A stretch of DNA of 36,217 nucleotides from Oceanobacillus massiliensis str. N'diop. Its GTDB lineage: Bacteria > Bacillota > Bacilli > Bacillales > Amphibacillaceae. Below, piece after piece: positions 16,536 to 26,232 of the stretch (the first letter of the stretch is position 1; each line of letters opens with the position of its first letter). The position numbers and the translations under genes are program-made. The stretch is from positions 345,382 through 381,598 of the forward strand of contig NZ_HE610978.1 of assembly GCF_000285495.1 (NCBI RefSeq). Direction: 5' to 3'. Under the pieces are notes generated by a model. It did no database searches. It worked only from the letters and a program-made list of their open reading frames with translations, and was not told the origin of the DNA.

Positions 16536-17600
16536 TCACTTGTTGACCGGAATATATAAGAGCTGACCTTCATGAACTTCGAAATCATCACCTAGCTCAT
16601 TCTGTTTTATCAGCTGCAGCGGGCTTATTGAAAAACGCTGTGCTATCGTTTCGATTGTATCCTGCTCCTGTACAATGCAAAGCCTCATCTTCGTATAACG
16701 CTCTTCCTGCGTATTTCTGAATATATCAGATAAGTAGGTTGCATCTGCAACTGGCTGCTGCTCGTTTTCATTTTCAATCTCTTCGGCCGCATCGTCTGCT
16801 TCACTTTGCTCATCTGCTGCCCCTACTTCCGGTTCTGTTACGGCACCCTCTTTTGGCATTTGATTAAAAAAGTCAGCCAATGATTCAGACTTGACCTTCC
16901 ACCGATCGGGGTCTGCTTCTCTTTCCCGGTCTTCCTTTTCCCCGTCTTCTTTTTCAATAGAGATTCCTCGTTCTTCTGAAGCAATAACCTCTGGCGGGAC
17001 AACTTTATTAGCGGAAACGTCCATATCATCTTTCCCCACGTCCATCGGTTTCCTGATTTCAAATTCAAAGGTTCCCTCTTCTTCATTTTCGATTTCTTCA
17101 ATGGCTTTACCTGGTTCATCTGCTGCCTCATTCTGTTCTTCGAATTCATCCCGCAGCGGCTCTGCCTCACTGTTTATTCCATGAATCTCAACCGAAGCGA
17201 ATAATTTCAATTGGCCTGGTTCGGGTAATTCGTAATCAAAGGATTCAATGCTGACAGTGACTTCATTTAAATCTGCAACTCGATATGGCGGAACAGAGAT
17301 TTCAACAGGAAACTGATGTGAAAACAATGCCAATCCATCTTCTTCTGTAACTTTTCCCACAAATCGCTTCGCCTGAAAATCCTCAAAATCAAGTGGTTCT
17401 TCCACTATTTCTGCTGAAATGATTTTTTCGTATTCCCCATGCAGTTCAATAATGCCTCTTATTGAAATATATTCATCATAGGGATGGATCGATATCTCTG
17501 GTTCTAAAGCTATCCCTCTCATTTCCGCAACTTCCTGTCCCTTTTCAAAATACAGGGACTCCTGCAGTTCAAAAGTAAATGCCTTGGAATCGCCAGTCAA
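16536..17600 (-). CDS. spoVID: SpoVID, spore coat encasement protein with LysM domain
   Basis: SpoVID drives encasement of the forespore by coat proteins. The 354-residue product has a conserved N-terminal domain (about residues 8-140, FTFELQESLYFEKGQEV to IEIHGINS). A long, acidic, low-complexity middle (about 145-290) follows, then a C-terminal LysM domain (about 302-352, DTIETIAQRFSISPLQLIKQN). This is the SpoVID layout. The start is a TTG at 17598-17600, because GGGAGG lies 7 nt upstream and homologs begin just before the FxFxLEES-type motif. An ATG 12 codons earlier would place that sequence inside the gene. Followed by ysxE. Confidence 0.92.
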   Translation of the reverse strand: MTGDSKAFTFELQESLYFEKGQEVAEMRGIALEPEISIHPYDEYISIRGIIELHGEYEKIISAEIVEEPLDFEDFQAKRFVGKVTEEDGLALFSHQFPVEISVPPYRVADLNEVTVSIESFDYELPEPGQLKLFASVEIHGINSEAEPLRDEFEEQNEAADEPGKAIEEIENEEEGTFEFEIRKPMDVGKDDMDVSANKVVPPEVIASEERGISIEKEDGEKEDREREADPDRWKVKSESLADFFNQMPKEGAVTEPEVGAADEQSEADDAAEEIENENEQQPVADATYLSDIFRNTQEERYTKMRLCIVQEQDTIETIAQRFSISPLQLIKQNELGDDFEVHEGQLLYIPVNK

Positions 17601-17647
17601 AAAAATTCCTCCCTTCCACATATATCCATGTACCAATTGTCTTTATA

Positions 17648-17677
17648 ATCTATATGAATCAGCATTTATGGATATGC
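17648..17677 (-). promoter_or_regulatory. Candidate sigma-E promoter of spoVID-ysxE
   Basis: GCATATC (17671-17677), a 14-nt spacer and CATATAGAT (17648-17656) resemble the sigma-E pattern (KMATATT, 13-14 nt, CATACAMT). The -35 element fits 6 of 7; the -10 element only partly. In B. subtilis spoVID is expressed from sigma-E. Confidence 0.4.
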
Positions 17678-17680
17678 ATG

Positions 17681-17740
17681 AAAAAAAGCTATTCTTATTC
17701 GGAAACCATTACTGGTCACATCCAAATAAGAATAGCTTTT
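17681..17740 (-). terminator. Rho-independent terminator of hemAXCDBL
   Basis: A 20-bp inverted repeat with one mismatch (17684-17703 with 17721-17740). In the minus orientation a run of seven T follows. It lies beyond the two 120-bp repeats, so these are transcribed as the 3' UTR of the hem mRNA. Confidence 0.88.
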
Positions 17741-17750
17741 GATTCTTCTA

Positions 17751-17870
17751 GCCTCCGCTTTTGATTCTTCTAGCTTTGGCTTTTTGGTCCTTCCGGCATA
17801 GGCAGTGACCCTTCATACAGATAGTTCACTGTATTTCGGTCCCTGCCTATGCGTCCGTACCAGATCAATC
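17751..17870. repeat. 120-bp hairpin repeat, copy 1
   Basis: First of two adjacent copies. Each unit contains a 10-bp outer stem GCATAGGCAG/CTGCCTATGC (17796-17805 with 17843-17852) and a nested 6-bp stem ATACAG/CTGTAT (17815-17820 with 17829-17834). It would fold into a compact hairpin in RNA or a cruciform in DNA. It holds no coding potential I can defend. The layout resembles the dispersed hairpin elements common in Bacillaceae genomes, as I recall them. Confidence 0.92.
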
Positions 17871-17990
17871 GCCTCCGCTTTTGATTCTTCTAGCTTTGGC
17901 TCTTTGGTCCTTCCGGCATAGGCAGTGACTCTTCATACAGGTAGTTCACTGTATTTCGGTCCCTGCCTATGCGTCCGTACCAGAACAATC
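17871..17990. repeat. 120-bp hairpin repeat, copy 2
   Basis: Second tandem copy, matching copy 1 at 116 of 120 positions. It carries the same nested stems; the differences fall outside the outer stem. A partial third unit (17991-18007, GCCTCCGCTTTTGATTC) continues up to the hemL stop codon. Region 17637-18006 otherwise contains only the spoVID promoter and the hem terminator. Confidence 0.92.
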
Positions 17991-18006
17991 GCCTCCGCTT
18001 TTGATT

Positions 18007-19296
18007 CTACTTTTTGATTTTTGAAAAGGCGGTGCGGATTGCTTGAATTGTTTTTGCAATGTCTTCGTCACTATGGGCAGTTGAAAGGAATAATCCTTCA
18101 AATTGGGACGGCGGAAGGAATATTCCCTCTTCCATCATCGCCCGGTAATATTGTGCAAAATAGTCCAGATTGGAAGTCTGTGCACTATTGAAATCAACAA
18201 CCGATTCGTCAGTAAAGAAGACACCAACCATTGATCCTGCACGATTAATATGCAATGGGATATCATAATCTGCTGCCGCAGTACGGAAACCGTCAATAAG
18301 TGAATCGACTTTTTCGTTGATTGCCTGGTAGGATTCTTCAGTAAGTGCCGATAGCGTCTCATATCCAGCAGTCATTGCAAGCGGATTTCCAGAAAGGGTT
18401 CCAGCCTGATAGATCGGTCCTGACGGTGCAATCTGCTCCATTATCTCACGCTTTCCGCCATATGCTCCAACAGGCAGACCACCGCCAATTACTTTTCCAA
18501 GACAAGTTAAGTCCGGTGTTGCATCAAAATGCCCTTGGGCACAATTGTACCCGACACGAAAACCGGTCATCACTTCGTCGAATACCAAGAGAGTTCCGTA
18601 ATCTTCTGTAATTTCCCTTACCTTTTTCAAGAAATCATTCTGCGGTGGAACAACACCCATATTTCCGCAGACTGGTTCCATTATTACGGCAGCAATATTG
18701 TCACCATAGTTTTCAAAGGCAAGTTCCAGACTTTCGAAATCATTATATGGGACGGTAATCGTATTGCTTGCAACGGACTTCGGTACACCAGGACTGTCAG
18801 GCAAGCCCAATGTCGCAACACCTGAACCTGCCTTAATCAATAATGAATCGCCATGCCCATGATAGCTGCCCTCAAACTTCAGAATAAGGTCTCTGCCAGT
18901 ATACCCCCTGGCAAGACGGATGACACTCATGGTGGCTTCAGTACCTGAATTCACCATGCGAACCATCTCGATTGACGGAACGCGCTCAATAACGAGCTCT
19001 GCCAGTTTATTTTCAAGTATTGTCGGCGCACCAAAGCTTGTACCTTTTTCGGCAACTTCTTTTAATTTATTTACAACTGCAGGATCGGCATGTCCTAGAA
19101 TTAGCGGCCCCCAGCTGAGCACATAGTCAATATATTCATTACCATCAATATCGTAAATTTTTGAGCCTTTTCCCGATTCCATAAAAACGGGAGACATGCC
19201 TACTGACTTGAAGGCACGAACAGGCGAATTGACACCGCCGGGCATCAGGTCAACTGCTTCTTTGTATGCATCGATTGAATTATTGTAGCTTCTCAT
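18007..19296 (-). CDS. hemL: Glutamate-1-semialdehyde 2,1-aminomutase
   Basis: A PLP enzyme that converts glutamate-1-semialdehyde to 5-aminolevulinate, the second step of the C5 pathway. The 429-residue product begins [14 protein letters not shown]. The PLP lysine is Lys268 in [17 protein letters not shown], and the aminotransferase aspartate is in [12 protein letters not shown]. An ATG 5 codons upstream (19311) overlaps the Shine-Dalgarno GGAGG, which lies 8 nt from the chosen ATG at 19296; homologs also start at MRSY. Last gene of the hem operon, 18 nt after hemB. Its TAG stop is part of the sequence repeated downstream. Confidence 0.97.
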   Translation of the reverse strand: MRSYNNSIDAYKEAVDLMPGGVNSPVRAFKSVGMSPVFMESGKGSKIYDIDGNEYIDYVLSWGPLILGHADPAVVNKLKEVAEKGTSFGAPTILENKLAELVIERVPSIEMVRMVNSGTEATMSVIRLARGYTGRDLILKFEGSYHGHGDSLLIKAGSGVATLGLPDSPGVPKSVASNTITVPYNDFESLELAFENYGDNIAAVIMEPVCGNMGVVPPQNDFLKKVREITEDYGTLLVFDEVMTGFRVGYNCAQGHFDATPDLTCLGKVIGGGLPVGAYGGKREIMEQIAPSGPIYQAGTLSGNPLAMTAGYETLSALTEESYQAINEKVDSLIDGFRTAAADYDIPLHINRAGSMVGVFFTDESVVDFNSAQTSNLDYFAQYYRAMMEEGIFLPPSQFEGLFLSTAHSDEDIAKTIQAIRTAFSKIKK

Positions 19297-19314
19297 TTTT
19301 TGAGCCTCCATATT

Positions 19315-20301
19315 CTATTGGTTTTCTCTCAGCCATATGGCAGCATCTTTTGCAAAGTAAGTAATGATCAAGTCTGCTCCAGCGCGTTTCATGGATGTGA
19401 GTTTTTCCATTACAAGTGCTTTTTCATCAATCCAGCCGTTTTGTGCTGCAGCTTTTACCATGGAATATTCACCACTTACATTATATGCAACTATAGGTAA
19501 GTTAAAGTTATCACGGACTTCACGAACGATATCGAGATAAGATAATGCCGGTTTAACAATAAGGAAGTCTGCTCCTTCAGCAACGTCAGATTCAGCCTCG
19601 CGAAGTGCTTCCAGACGGTTGGCAGGATCCATTTGATACGTTTTTCTGTCACCAAACTGTGGTACACTTTCTGCAGCATCACGGAATGGACCATAGAACG
19701 CAGAAGCATATTTGACCGCATAGGACATGATTGGGATATGGGAATATCCAGCCTCATCCAATGCCGCACGAATAACTGCCACAAAACCATCCATCATATT
19801 AGAAGGGGCAATGATGTCTGCACCTGCCTGCGCTTGGGAAACAGCCGTTTTTGCCAATAGCTGAAGTGACTCATCATTATCTACATCATGATTGTGGATT
19901 ACGCCACAATGTCCATGGGACGTATATTCACAAAGGCAGGTATCTGCAACAACAAGCAGGTCAGGGAATTCTTTTTTGACCATTCGTGTCGCTTCCTGGA
20001 TAATTCCGTCCTCTGCAAATGCCCCGGAACCGACCTCATCCTTTTCCGAAATCACGCCAAAGAAGATAACAGATTTGATTCCCAGTTCATATACTTCCCT
20101 TACTTCATCAAGCAGGAGGTCAAACGAAAGCTGATACACTCCAGGCATCGAAGGAACCTCATTTTTGATGTTTTCCCCTTCAATCACAAACATCGGATAA
20201 ATAAAATCTTCTGTACGTAAATGTGTCTCCCTTACCATGGAACGCATTGCATTAGAAGAACGTAATCTGCGGTGGCGTTTAAAATTAATTGAATCGGACA
20301 T
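19315..20301 (-). CDS. hemB: Delta-aminolevulinic acid dehydratase (porphobilinogen synthase)
   Basis: Condenses two 5-aminolevulinate molecules to porphobilinogen. The 328-residue protein has the two active-site lysines, Lys197 ([18 protein letters not shown]) and the Schiff-base Lys250 ([13 protein letters not shown]). It also has the zinc cysteines Cys122, Cys124 and Cys132 ([14 protein letters not shown]), so it is the zinc-dependent type. ATG start with AAAGGA upstream, 7 nt after hemD. Confidence 0.97.
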   Translation of the reverse strand: MSDSINFKRHRRLRSSNAMRSMVRETHLRTEDFIYPMFVIEGENIKNEVPSMPGVYQLSFDLLLDEVREVYELGIKSVIFFGVISEKDEVGSGAFAEDGIIQEATRMVKKEFPDLLVVADTCLCEYTSHGHCGVIHNHDVDNDESLQLLAKTAVSQAQAGADIIAPSNMMDGFVAVIRAALDEAGYSHIPIMSYAVKYASAFYGPFRDAAESVPQFGDRKTYQMDPANRLEALREAESDVAEGADFLIVKPALSYLDIVREVRDNFNLPIVAYNVSGEYSMVKAAAQNGWIDEKALVMEKLTSMKRAGADLIITYFAKDAAIWLRENQ

Positions 20302-20308
20302 TTCGTTA

Positions 20309-21067
20309 TCAATCCTTTCTGTTTATGTAATCGCTAATAGCCAACAGCATTGCATCTGTTGTAAATTCTTCTGGTGTAATCAGTGTGTGCAGACCGTGCG
20401 CTGCTGCAGATTGTTCCGTAGTAGTGCCAATACAGACATAGTTGCTGTCAGGAATCTCATCCGCCATCACCATAAAGGACTCTACTGTAGATGGACTCGT
20501 AAACGTAATGAAATCAATCTGCTGCTTTGACAATACGTCATTAAGTTGATGCTTCATTTCCAGATTGAAGCTTGTTTCATAGACTTCCATCGTATCAAAA
20601 GCAAGCCCTTGTTCGGAAAACCTGGCAGGAAGGACATCCCTTGACCGATTTCCTCTGATTAATAGAACCGGCCCTTTTTCACCAGGAGTCCTGAGAAATT
20701 CCTCTGCCATGATGTCTGCATTATAAGTTGATGGAATAAAGGCGGAACGATAGCTATATTTATTCAGCATAGACTCTGTTTTATGGCCAACCGCTGCAAA
20801 CAGCACGTGATCTGCTATTTGTACATGATACTTTTCAATGATTTCAAAGAAATTTTCAACTCCGTTAGAGCTTGTGAAAATGATCCATGTATATTCGTGA
20901 AGGCGATCAAGCATCAATCGGTTCGCTTTTCTATCTTTACATGAAATTTTGAGCAATGGGACCTCCAAAGGAATCCCACCCATCGCAATGACCTTGTCAG
21001 CAAATTCCTTTGACTGCTTAGCTTCTCTTGTAATCAGAATCTTGCTTCCATGTAATGATGGAGCCAT
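20309..21067 (-). CDS. hemD: Uroporphyrinogen-III synthase
   Basis: Closes hydroxymethylbilane with inversion of ring D to give uroporphyrinogen III. The 252-residue protein shows the two-lobed HemD pattern: [17 protein letters not shown] near the N-terminus, [13 protein letters not shown] (about 69-81), and in the second lobe [15 protein letters not shown] and [16 protein letters not shown]. HemD is poorly conserved, but these motifs and the place between hemC and hemB leave little doubt. Its ATG shares one base with the hemC stop (TAATG), indicating translational coupling. Confidence 0.95.
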   Translation of the reverse strand: MAPSLHGSKILITREAKQSKEFADKVIAMGGIPLEVPLLKISCKDRKANRLMLDRLHEYTWIIFTSSNGVENFFEIIEKYHVQIADHVLFAAVGHKTESMLNKYSYRSAFIPSTYNADIMAEEFLRTPGEKGPVLLIRGNRSRDVLPARFSEQGLAFDTMEVYETSFNLEMKHQLNDVLSKQQIDFITFTSPSTVESFMVMADEIPDSNYVCIGTTTEQSAAAHGLHTLITPEEFTTDAMLLAISDYINRKD

Positions 21068-21996
21068 TACTTGTCTAACTCCTCTTTTACCTCATCCACT
21101 ATCTTCTTGGCTCCTTGCTTGATCAGCAAATCAGCTGCTTCTTTTCCAACTGCTTTCGGATCATTGCCGCGAACGGTCTCTTTCAATATGGTCTTGCCAT
21201 CCGGAGTCCCGACCAAAGCAGTTAGAATAACATCATTTCCCTCAAGATAGGCATAACCGCCAATCGGCACCTGACAGCCACCTTCCAGCAAGTGCAGAAA
21301 CGTTCTTTCTGCTGTAACTGTCCTTGTCGTCAAATCATCATTGATCTTCTGCAGAATACGGCTGATTTCCTGATCATCCGCACGGCTTTCGATTGCAAGC
21401 GCCCCTTGCCCAACAGCGGGAACACATATTTCAGGCTCCAAGTATTCTGTAATCAATTCTTCGTTCAGTCCAACACGCTTCAATCCAGAAACGGCAAGAA
21501 TAATGGCATCATAATCTTCTTCCTGCAGCTTTCGAATACGTGTTTCAATATTTCCTCTGATCCACTTAATGTTCACATCAGGACGTTCTGCAAGAATTTG
21601 TGCTGCACGGCGTAAGCTGCTGGTTCCGACATTAGCCCCTTTCGGAAGATCTTTTAACTTAACATCGTTTTTGGCGATATAGGCATCCCGGTGATCTTCC
21701 CGTATCGGGATGGATGAGATTTTTAATCCTTCTGGAAGCTCTGATGGCATATCCTTCATACTATGTACGGCAAAATCGATTTCCTTATCATACATAGCCT
21801 GCTCTATCTCTTTTACAAAGAGACCTTTGCCACCGACTTTAGATAGCGTGACATCGAGAATCCGGTCACCTTTGGTTACAATTTTTTTAACTTCAAATTC
21901 GTTCTCAACACCAGCCGCCTTCAATTGGCTGATTACCCATTCTGTCTGGGTCAATGCCAAATTACTCTGTCTTGATCCTACTACTATCTTGCGCAT
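21067..21996 (-). CDS. hemC: Porphobilinogen deaminase (hydroxymethylbilane synthase)
   Basis: Polymerises four porphobilinogens into hydroxymethylbilane on a covalent dipyrromethane cofactor. The 309-residue product has the cofactor-binding Cys241 in [14 protein letters not shown], the N-terminal [11 protein letters not shown] and the substrate-binding segments [12 protein letters not shown] and [14 protein letters not shown] start with AGGAGG upstream, 12 nt after hemX. It overlaps hemD by one base. Confidence 0.97.
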   Translation of the reverse strand: MRKIVVGSRQSNLALTQTEWVISQLKAAGVENEFEVKKIVTKGDRILDVTLSKVGGKGLFVKEIEQAMYDKEIDFAVHSMKDMPSELPEGLKISSIPIREDHRDAYIAKNDVKLKDLPKGANVGTSSLRRAAQILAERPDVNIKWIRGNIETRIRKLQEEDYDAIILAVSGLKRVGLNEELITEYLEPEICVPAVGQGALAIESRADDQEISRILQKINDDLTTRTVTAERTFLHLLEGGCQVPIGGYAYLEGNDVILTALVGTPDGKTILKETVRGNDPKAVGKEAADLLIKQGAKKIVDEVKEELDK

Positions 21997-22008
21997 ATAG
22001 TAATCCTC

Positions 22009-22824
22009 CTAAAAGTGAAAATTCGATAACGAGCTAAATAAAAAGAAATTAATCAGCAATATTAAAAATGCAGCCGTATTATAGGTGGAAAGAAATTTCC
22101 CTTCATGTCCGTTTATTCTTAAAACAAGGTACACAATATAAACAAACAAAACAACAATGGATCCGATTGTTTTCATATCGAGCCAGTAAAAAGTTGTCGT
22201 GGATACATATGCCCATACCACTCCCATAATAATGGCTATCAATAATAATGGAACTCCTATTGAAATAGTTTTAAAACTATAGCTGTCCAATGCGCCGAGA
22301 TCACCAAGCCGCCACAACCATTTTAAACCTTTTTTCTTTTTTAACAAACGATATTGAACTAAATACATGATTGAGAACAGAAACCCGATGGTGAAAAACC
22401 CATACGAAATAATGGCAACGGTTATATGCATGATCAGTATTTCATGTACAAAGTGAATGGCTTCATCCGGAAAACGTTTGGTCGCACTCGCAGATACATA
22501 CATCAACAGGATAAAGAAACCAAATACATTCATAAAGAATACAATAAAACGTACTGGAAACAATCGATTGATGATCAGCGAGAACGTAATCAGAACCCAG
22601 GAATAAAACAGCAGGCTATCCACCAAGGTTGCCACAGGAAAGTTATTTTCCACGAAGACCTCATAAATGAAAAAGATAGTCTGTATAAGCCAAACCATAG
22701 TAAGCAACCAGAAAGCAATCCTGTTTGCCTTCCGGTTGTTATGAATAAAATCTATAAAATAGCCGATTAAACTGAAGCCATAAACGATAAGAATAATTTC
22801 ATAAATCCACTTCATTTCAATCAT
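22009..22824 (-). CDS. hemX: HemX, membrane protein of cytochrome c assembly family
   Basis: A 271-residue polytopic protein with eight predicted membrane helices, related to CcsA/CcmC-type proteins. In B. subtilis HemX lowers the cellular amount of HemA (glutamyl-tRNA reductase) and is encoded directly after it, as here. Histidines in or near helices (VHEILIMHITVA) resemble heme-ligand positions of the family. The ATG at 22824 is chosen; a TTG immediately before it is in frame and also close to the GGGTGG ribosome binding site. Confidence 0.92.
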   Translation of the reverse strand: MIEMKWIYEIILIVYGFSLIGYFIDFIHNNRKANRIAFWLLTMVWLIQTIFFIYEVFVENNFPVATLVDSLLFYSWVLITFSLIINRLFPVRFIVFFMNVFGFFILLMYVSASATKRFPDEAIHFVHEILIMHITVAIISYGFFTIGFLFSIMYLVQYRLLKKKKGLKWLWRLGDLGALDSYSFKTISIGVPLLLIAIIMGVVWAYVSTTTFYWLDMKTIGSIVVLFVYIVYLVLRINGHEGKFLSTYNTAAFLILLINFFLFSSLSNFHF

Positions 22825-22841
22825 CAATTTATCCCACCCAT

Positions 22842-24215
22842 TCAGACTGTCGTAATTTTTTCTATTATGGGAAAGGATACTTTGTCTGCTTTGGCCAAAG
22901 AATGTAATGTCTCATTTTTTTTGGCCTGCTTTGCGGCTTCTGCCTTTACTTCATCTTCAATACCGAAAATATCAATAAATAACTGCAGGGATTCTTCTGC
23001 TTTGTCAGCGCCTGCGAGTTCTTTCGCCTGTGTTATAGGTTCTTTTAAAAGCTGATTGATGATGCTTTTCGTATGCTTACTGATCACTTTTTTCTCTCGG
23101 GCAGTCATATCCGGCATCTTTCTCTCTATACTCTTCATCGTTTCTGCCTGAATGGATAATGCCTTCTGCCGCAATGCTGAAATGACGGGTACGACACCAA
23201 GGGTTTTCATCCATTCCTTAAACGTGACTATTTCCTCTTCCATCATCAGTTCAATTTGTTCGGCTGCCGCCTTTCTTGCCTCCAAATTTTCATCAACAAT
23301 ATTTTTCAAATTATCAATATCGTAGAGAAATACATTATCCATGCTGCTGATTTGTGGATCGATATCTCTTGGAACTGCAATATCCACAAGGAAAAGCGCC
23401 TTGCCTTTGCGTTTCTTTTGAATCGGTTCAAGCATCTCTTTTGTGAGAACAACTGAATCAGAACCCGTAGAGCTGATCAGGATATCTGCTTGCTGTATCA
23501 CTTCCAGCAGGTTATCCATTCCCATGGCATTTGCCTGAAACCGTTCAGCTAATTCTTCTGCCTTCTTTATAGTACGATTGATGACCGTAATCTCAGAGGC
23601 ACCGGATCCTTGAAGATTCTTAGCAGTCAGTTCACCCATTTTACCTGCACCAAGAATGGCAACGTGCTTATTCTGCAGGTTTCCAAAAATCTTTTTGGCC
23701 AATTCAACTGCAGCATAACTGATCGATACCGCATGTTCACCAATGGCAGTGTCATTATGTGCACGCTTGCCAAATGTAATAGCCTGTTTAAACAGCTCAT
23801 TAAATATGGTGCCTGTAGTTTTCATTTCCTGTGATGTCAGAAATGCCTCTTTTACTTGACCTAGTATCTGTGTTTCGCCAAGCACCATCGAATCAAGCCC
23901 TGTAGATACGCGGAAAAGATGTTCCATTGCACCATCATCTTCCGTAATTCGCAAATAAGAGGAAAATTCCTCTTTATCAATATCGAACCAGTCGGCTAAA
24001 AATTGTTTTATATAATATCGCCCTGTGTGTAATTGATCAACTACTGCATAAATTTCCGTACGATTGCATGTTGAAACAATCACATTTTCGAGAATGCTTT
24101 TCTGTTTTTTCAGCTCCAGCATTGCTTCATGGAGAGAGCTCTCAGAAAATGTGAGTTTTTCCCTTACTTCTACTGGGGCTGTTTTGTAATTGAATCCAAC
24201 TTTTAAAATATGCAC
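22842..24215 (-). CDS. hemA: Glutamyl-tRNA reductase
   Basis: First committed enzyme of C5 tetrapyrrole synthesis: it reduces glutamyl-tRNA to glutamate-1-semialdehyde with NADPH. The 457-residue protein has the nucleophile Cys50 in [14 protein letters not shown], the segment [24 protein letters not shown] (seen as [16 protein letters not shown]) and the NADPH-binding Rossmann motif [10 protein letters not shown]-terminal helical dimerisation domain follows. The start is a GTG at 24213-24215 with GGGGGT 6 nt upstream. First gene of hemAXCDBL. In B. subtilis ysxC and lon lie just upstream; here an ABC transporter block intervenes. Confidence 0.97.
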   Translation of the reverse strand: MHILKVGFNYKTAPVEVREKLTFSESSLHEAMLELKKQKSILENVIVSTCNRTEIYAVVDQLHTGRYYIKQFLADWFDIDKEEFSSYLRITEDDGAMEHLFRVSTGLDSMVLGETQILGQVKEAFLTSQEMKTTGTIFNELFKQAITFGKRAHNDTAIGEHAVSISYAAVELAKKIFGNLQNKHVAILGAGKMGELTAKNLQGSGASEITVINRTIKKAEELAERFQANAMGMDNLLEVIQQADILISSTGSDSVVLTKEMLEPIQKKRKGKALFLVDIAVPRDIDPQISSMDNVFLYDIDNLKNIVDENLEARKAAAEQIELMMEEEIVTFKEWMKTLGVVPVISALRQKALSIQAETMKSIERKMPDMTAREKKVISKHTKSIINQLLKEPITQAKELAGADKAEESLQLFIDIFGIEDEVKAEAAKQAKKNETLHSLAKADKVSFPIIEKITTV

Positions 24216-24282
24216 TTTTCTACCCCCAAAACCATTTTACGGATATATCAATGTCTATACCATACATCATTACCTAAATTCT

Positions 24283-24291
24283 ATTATAACA
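24283..24291 (-). promoter_or_regulatory. Extended -10 promoter element of hemAXCDBL
   Basis: TGTTATAAT, a perfect extended -10 box, about 70 nt before the hemA GTG; there is no good -35 box at 16-18 nt. TTATAAT is also a perfect half of the PerR-box consensus, but the other half is not matched. In B. subtilis this operon is under PerR control. Confidence 0.5.
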
Positions 24292-24440
24292 TGTATTCCT
24301 ATACCCTTTTTCCAAAAATGTGAACAGAATCTGAAACAATATGTTAGTATAAATCGTATAATGTTTAGCACGAGTGTACTTTATCATAACGGTAATGCGT
24401 AATCAAGCAATCGACTCATATTCGAAGGGGTTATTAGAGA

Positions 24441-24920
24441 GTGAAAAAGCAAAATTCATTACTTGCTTATATATTGATAGGCATAGGTATTTATTTTTTA
24501 TTGAGAGAGCTGAAGGTACCAATTCTGACAGATTTCTATTCTTGGCAAACCTTACTAATCATAATCGGACTGGCACTGTTGATACACAGTTACACGGCAA
24601 AACATTATCAGAACCTGTTTGCAGGCACCATTGTACTAGGCTTAGGAATCCATTTGCATGGTGTACAGCATTACACCTTCTGGATCGATCACTGGGGTGT
24701 GTATGTGCTGATTATCGGCCTTGCATTTATTGTCAGGCACACAAAGACGAAAAAAGGAATACTGCCTGGGATACTCTTGGTTTTACTCGCCGTACTGCTG
24801 ATCTTTTCTATCAATCTTCCAGGATATTTTGATTGGATATACGATATTATCAATCTGCTTGAGAGGTTTTGGCCAGTAGTACTCGTGATTATCGGTATTT
24901 ATCTGTTAAGGAAGAAATGA
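24441..24920 (+). CDS. Polytopic membrane protein, LiaI/LiaF transmembrane-like
   Basis: A 159-residue protein made almost entirely of hydrophobic helices. About six segments are visible (near residues 8-22, 37-50, 60-70, 86-99, 107-124 and 142-156), each with GIGIY, GLALL or GIYLL-type glycine patterns and separated by short basic loops. This resembles the membrane part of LiaI/LiaF-type envelope stress proteins, but without the C-terminal LiaF domain, so the assignment is only by style. The start is a GTG with AAGGGG 10 nt upstream. Divergent from hemA and followed by a bidirectional terminator shared with the convergent ABC ATPase gene. Function unknown. Confidence 0.75.
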   Translation: MKKQNSLLAYILIGIGIYFLLRELKVPILTDFYSWQTLLIIIGLALLIHSYTAKHYQNLFAGTIVLGLGIHLHGVQHYTFWIDHWGVYVLIIGLAFIVRHTKTKKGILPGILLVLLAVLLIFSINLPGYFDWIYDIINLLERFWPVVLVIIGIYLLRKK

Positions 24921-24930
24921 TATCGGCATT

Positions 24931-24962
24931 AAAACAACCAGGATAGAAATCCTGGTTGTTTT
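24931..24962. terminator. Bidirectional terminator between membrane protein and ABC ATPase
   Basis: A perfect 14-bp stem AAAACAACCAGGAT/ATCCTGGTTGTTTT (24931-24944 with 24949-24962) with a 4-nt loop, flanked by A and T runs that serve both convergent genes. Confidence 0.9.
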
Positions 24963-24963
24963 A

Positions 24964-25695
24964 TTACAATATGGAACGAAGAAAATCCTGTGTACGCTGT
25001 TCTTTTGGATGATTGAATATGGCTTCCGGTTCTCCCGCTTCAACAATTTTCCCGTCATTCATATAGACGACCTTGTCGCCAACTTCTCGGGCAAATCCCA
25101 TTTCATGAGTAACGATAACCATTGTCATCCCTTCTTCAGCAAGTCCCTTCATCGTGAAAAGCACTTCATTTACAAGTTCAGGATCAAGTGCAGAGGTAGG
25201 CTCATCAAATAGCATGACTTCTGGTTTCATTGCCAGAGCACGGGCAATCGCAACCCGTTGCTTTTGCCCGCCGGATAATTTAGATGGATATACATCATGC
25301 TTATCACCAAGACCAACTTTATCGAGCAGCACTTTTGCTTCTTTTATCGCTTGGCTTTTCTTAATACCTTTTACCTGTATTGGTGCTTCAATAACATTTC
25401 CCATGACCGTTTTATGCGGAAATAGGTTGAAATGCTGGAAAACCATGCCGACTTTCTGACGGACTTTATTTAGATCATGCGTTTTCGGTTCTACCTGATT
25501 CCCTTCGATCATAATTTTCCCGCTGTTCTTTATTTCAAGGAAATTAAGGCAGCGCAGCAAGGTGCTTTTGCCAGACCCGCTTGCACCAATCAATACGACA
25601 ACGTCGCTTTCGTTGACAGTTAAATCGATATCCTTCAATACATGTAATTTTCCGAATGATTTATTCAATTTCTCCACACGAATCATTTCCTGCAC
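24964..25695 (-). CDS. Polar amino acid ABC transporter ATP-binding protein (GlnQ-like)
   Basis: A 243-residue ABC ATPase of the polar amino acid uptake family. Motifs in order are Walker [10 protein letters not shown] (37-45), the Q-loop in [12 protein letters not shown], signature [16 protein letters not shown], Walker [17 protein letters not shown] and the switch histidine in VTHEM. The GTG at 25695 is chosen because AGGAGG lies 6 nt upstream; the ATG three codons later would be 15 nt from it. An open frame extends upstream to 25839 but has no homology. It should power the permease and binding protein encoded at 26233-27829, although 537 bp of repeat-bearing DNA separates it from the permease. 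Substrate (Gln, Arg, Cys or other) cannot be told. Confidence 0.93.
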   Translation of the reverse strand: MQEMIRVEKLNKSFGKLHVLKDIDLTVNESDVVVLIGASGSGKSTLLRCLNFLEIKNSGKIMIEGNQVEPKTHDLNKVRQKVGMVFQHFNLFPHKTVMGNVIEAPIQVKGIKKSQAIKEAKVLLDKVGLGDKHDVYPSKLSGGQKQRVAIARALAMKPEVMLFDEPTSALDPELVNEVLFTMKGLAEEGMTMVIVTHEMGFAREVGDKVVYMNDGKIVEAGEPEAIFNHPKEQRTQDFLRSIL

Positions 25696-25817
25696 GATAA
25701 TCCTCCTATTCTTCATCAAGGCTTCTGGTATTTGTCTTTTCTTCAGGCTCTTTTCATAAGCTATTGTTGTCTCTGCACTTCGTATTTGATAGAAACTGTG
25801 ACGTAACAGCAACGGCC

Positions 25818-25942
25818 GATTTCCACTCCGGGCAGTCACTTTCCGCGGCGGGCGATCTCAGCTTCCTCGGAAGAAACCCACTTCCTGCGGGATCTTCAGC
25901 TGTTGCTTTTCCCGCAGGAGTCGACTGCCCTGCGCTCCAATC
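25818..25942. repeat. Palindromic intergenic element A (inverted relative to B)
   Basis: GC-rich element with terminal inverted repeats GGGCAGTC (about 25830) and GACTGCCC (about 25922). Inside are TTTCCGCGG, CCTGCGGGATCTT and CTTTTCCCGCAGGAGTC. The reverse complement of element B (25994-26123) shares the same ordered blocks (TCCACTCCGG, TTTCCGCGG, GGTCTT, TTTCCCGC.GGAGTC), so the two belong to one family in opposite orientation. No coding capacity. Confidence 0.8.
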
Positions 25943-25993
25943 AATCAGCTTAGTAATTGAATATCAGTAAATCGATTCAGAAAAACAAATCAT

Positions 25994-26123
25994 AGCGGAG
26001 GAAATACATGGAGACTCCAGCGGGAAAGCGAAGACGCTAAGACCCCACAGAGAGCGAACTTTGCGAGCGAGGAGGCTTAGCGCGAGCCCGCGGAAAGCGA
26101 AGTGTATTTCCGGAGTGGAGATA
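25994..26123. repeat. Palindromic intergenic element B
   Basis: Second member of the family, oriented opposite to element A. It has a terminal inverted repeat GGAAATACA (about 26000) and TGTATTTCC (26102-26110). Internal blocks are GACTCCAGCGGGAAAGCGAA, AAGACCCCACAG, GAGGAGGCTTAGCGCGAGCC and CGCGGAAAGCGAAG. Together the two elements fill most of the gap between the permease and ATPase genes. The rest of the gap (25943-25993 and 26124-26232) is AT-rich with nothing I recognise. Confidence 0.8.
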
Positions 26124-26232
26124 AGCTCATCATCAAGTTACATTGCAGTTTATATATTTTATATAAAAACAACAATTTTTGAGAAGTCTGCCTTTATTTT
26201 ATTTTTCATTAAGCTGTTTCGCCCTGCATTCA

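Noticed and set aside
17751-17990. CRISPR array or insertion sequence
   Set aside because: The 120-bp units are directly adjacent without variable spacers, contain hairpins and have no cas or transposase gene nearby.
24289-24289. Full PerR box at hemA
   Set aside because: Only one half (TTATAAT) matches; the other half agrees at too few positions.
25696-25839. N-terminal extension of the ABC ATPase in the open frame
   Set aside because: AGGAGG precedes the GTG at 25695, and the extra residues do not belong to the ABC fold and run into repeat element A.
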